A DNA stretch of 64,000 nt from Henriciella sp. (GTDB lineage Bacteria > Pseudomonadota > Alphaproteobacteria > Caulobacterales > Hyphomonadaceae): contig JAJFFK010000004.1 in NCBI GenBank assembly GCA_021776655.1, positions 62,001-126,000 on the forward strand, given 5' to 3'. Shown one piece after another: positions 63,990 to 64,000 of this stretch. The stretch's first letter is position 1; every line of letters begins with the position of its first letter. Under the pieces are notes generated by a model that was given only the letters and a program-made list of their open reading frames with translations, was not told the origin of the DNA and ran no database searches. Position numbers and translations under genes: made by a program.

Positions 63990-64000
63990 ATGAAAGCAGA
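63990..64000 (+). CDS. Possible start of the next gene, cut by window edge
   Basis: ATGAAAGCA follows GGAGGAG by about 12 nt. Only three full codons are visible. Beside a thiolase a 3-hydroxyacyl-CoA dehydrogenase would be usual, but nothing here proves it. Confidence 0.3.

Overview
This 64 kb window is chromosomal DNA of an alphaproteobacterium of the dimorphic or stalked type (Caulobacterales/Hyphomonadales/Maricaulales). The supporting signals are: the replication block rpsT–dnaA–dnaN–recF–gyrB; an RpoH sigma-32; a PodJ-like polar organiser (N-terminal WSVKGID motif, coiled coils, one membrane span, SEL1 repeats, peptidoglycan-binding domain); a CC0125/CC1285-family lipoprotein; the zinc-free alphaproteobacterial form of ribosomal protein L36; and GANTC (CcrM-type) sites upstream of dnaA. 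Genes are tightly packed, with many 1–17 bp overlaps. By eye the G+C is in the high 50s per cent. I see no rRNA, tRNA, insertion sequence, prophage or CRISPR.

Layout. 1–3.2 kb: YmdB-type phosphodiesterase (cut by the window edge), a large lipoprotein, a YgjP-like metallopeptidase. 3.2–8.7 kb: CPA1 Na+/H+ antiporter, two unknown proteins, the flagellar stator MotA, an MFS transporter. 8.7–19.7 kb: lytic transglycosylase lipoprotein, rpmJ, HAD, TPR and alpha/beta-hydrolase proteins, rpoH, ExoD, a histidine-phosphatase lipoprotein, cysS, a DMT transporter, a small unknown protein, an SDR, a cytosolic histidine phosphatase. 19.7–20.36 kb: gene-poor stretch with palindromic repeats and a possible structured RNA. 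20.4–28.7 kb: gyrB, recF, dnaN, dnaA and rpsT on the minus strand, with an oppositely oriented alpha/beta hydrolase between gyrB and recF. 28.7–41.1 kb: enoyl-CoA hydratase, gamma-glutamyltransferase, mutS, malic enzyme, and a yifB–hybrid kinase–AmpG-like operon. 41.2–47.6 kb: trmO-like, HAD, a small lipoprotein, then gshB–dolP–yraN–rsmI divergent from an LpoA-like gene. This matches the E. coli yraL-yraM-yraN-yraP neighbourhood. 47.6–56.3 kb: SDR, lipoprotein, MscS, PQQ-type sugar dehydrogenase, aldehyde dehydrogenase, YaiI, a DUF853 ATPase, a membrane protein. 56.3–64 kb: the PodJ-like gene, then MerR regulator, acyl-CoA dehydrogenase, thioesterase and thiolase. This last group looks like an acyl-CoA catabolic regulon.

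Themes. Replication and repair (dnaA, dnaN, recF, gyrB, mutS), envelope biogenesis (nine or so predicted lipoproteins, the transglycosylase, LpoA/DolP, PodJ) and acyl-CoA metabolism dominate. The intergenic DNA carries at least six kinds of palindromic or dispersed repeat.

Most unusual points. (1) The dnaA product keeps the Walker motifs, sensor II and DNA-binding domain but has Glu where the Box VII arginine finger is expected. (2) The same 16-bp motif TTGACG-N4-CGTAAA lies just upstream of both the MerR gene and the nearby thioesterase, and is a candidate operator. (3) There are very strong hairpins without T-tracts, one of which contains a stop codon in its stem. (4) A GC-rich possible RNA lies downstream of gyrB. 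No clearly new multigene system was found.
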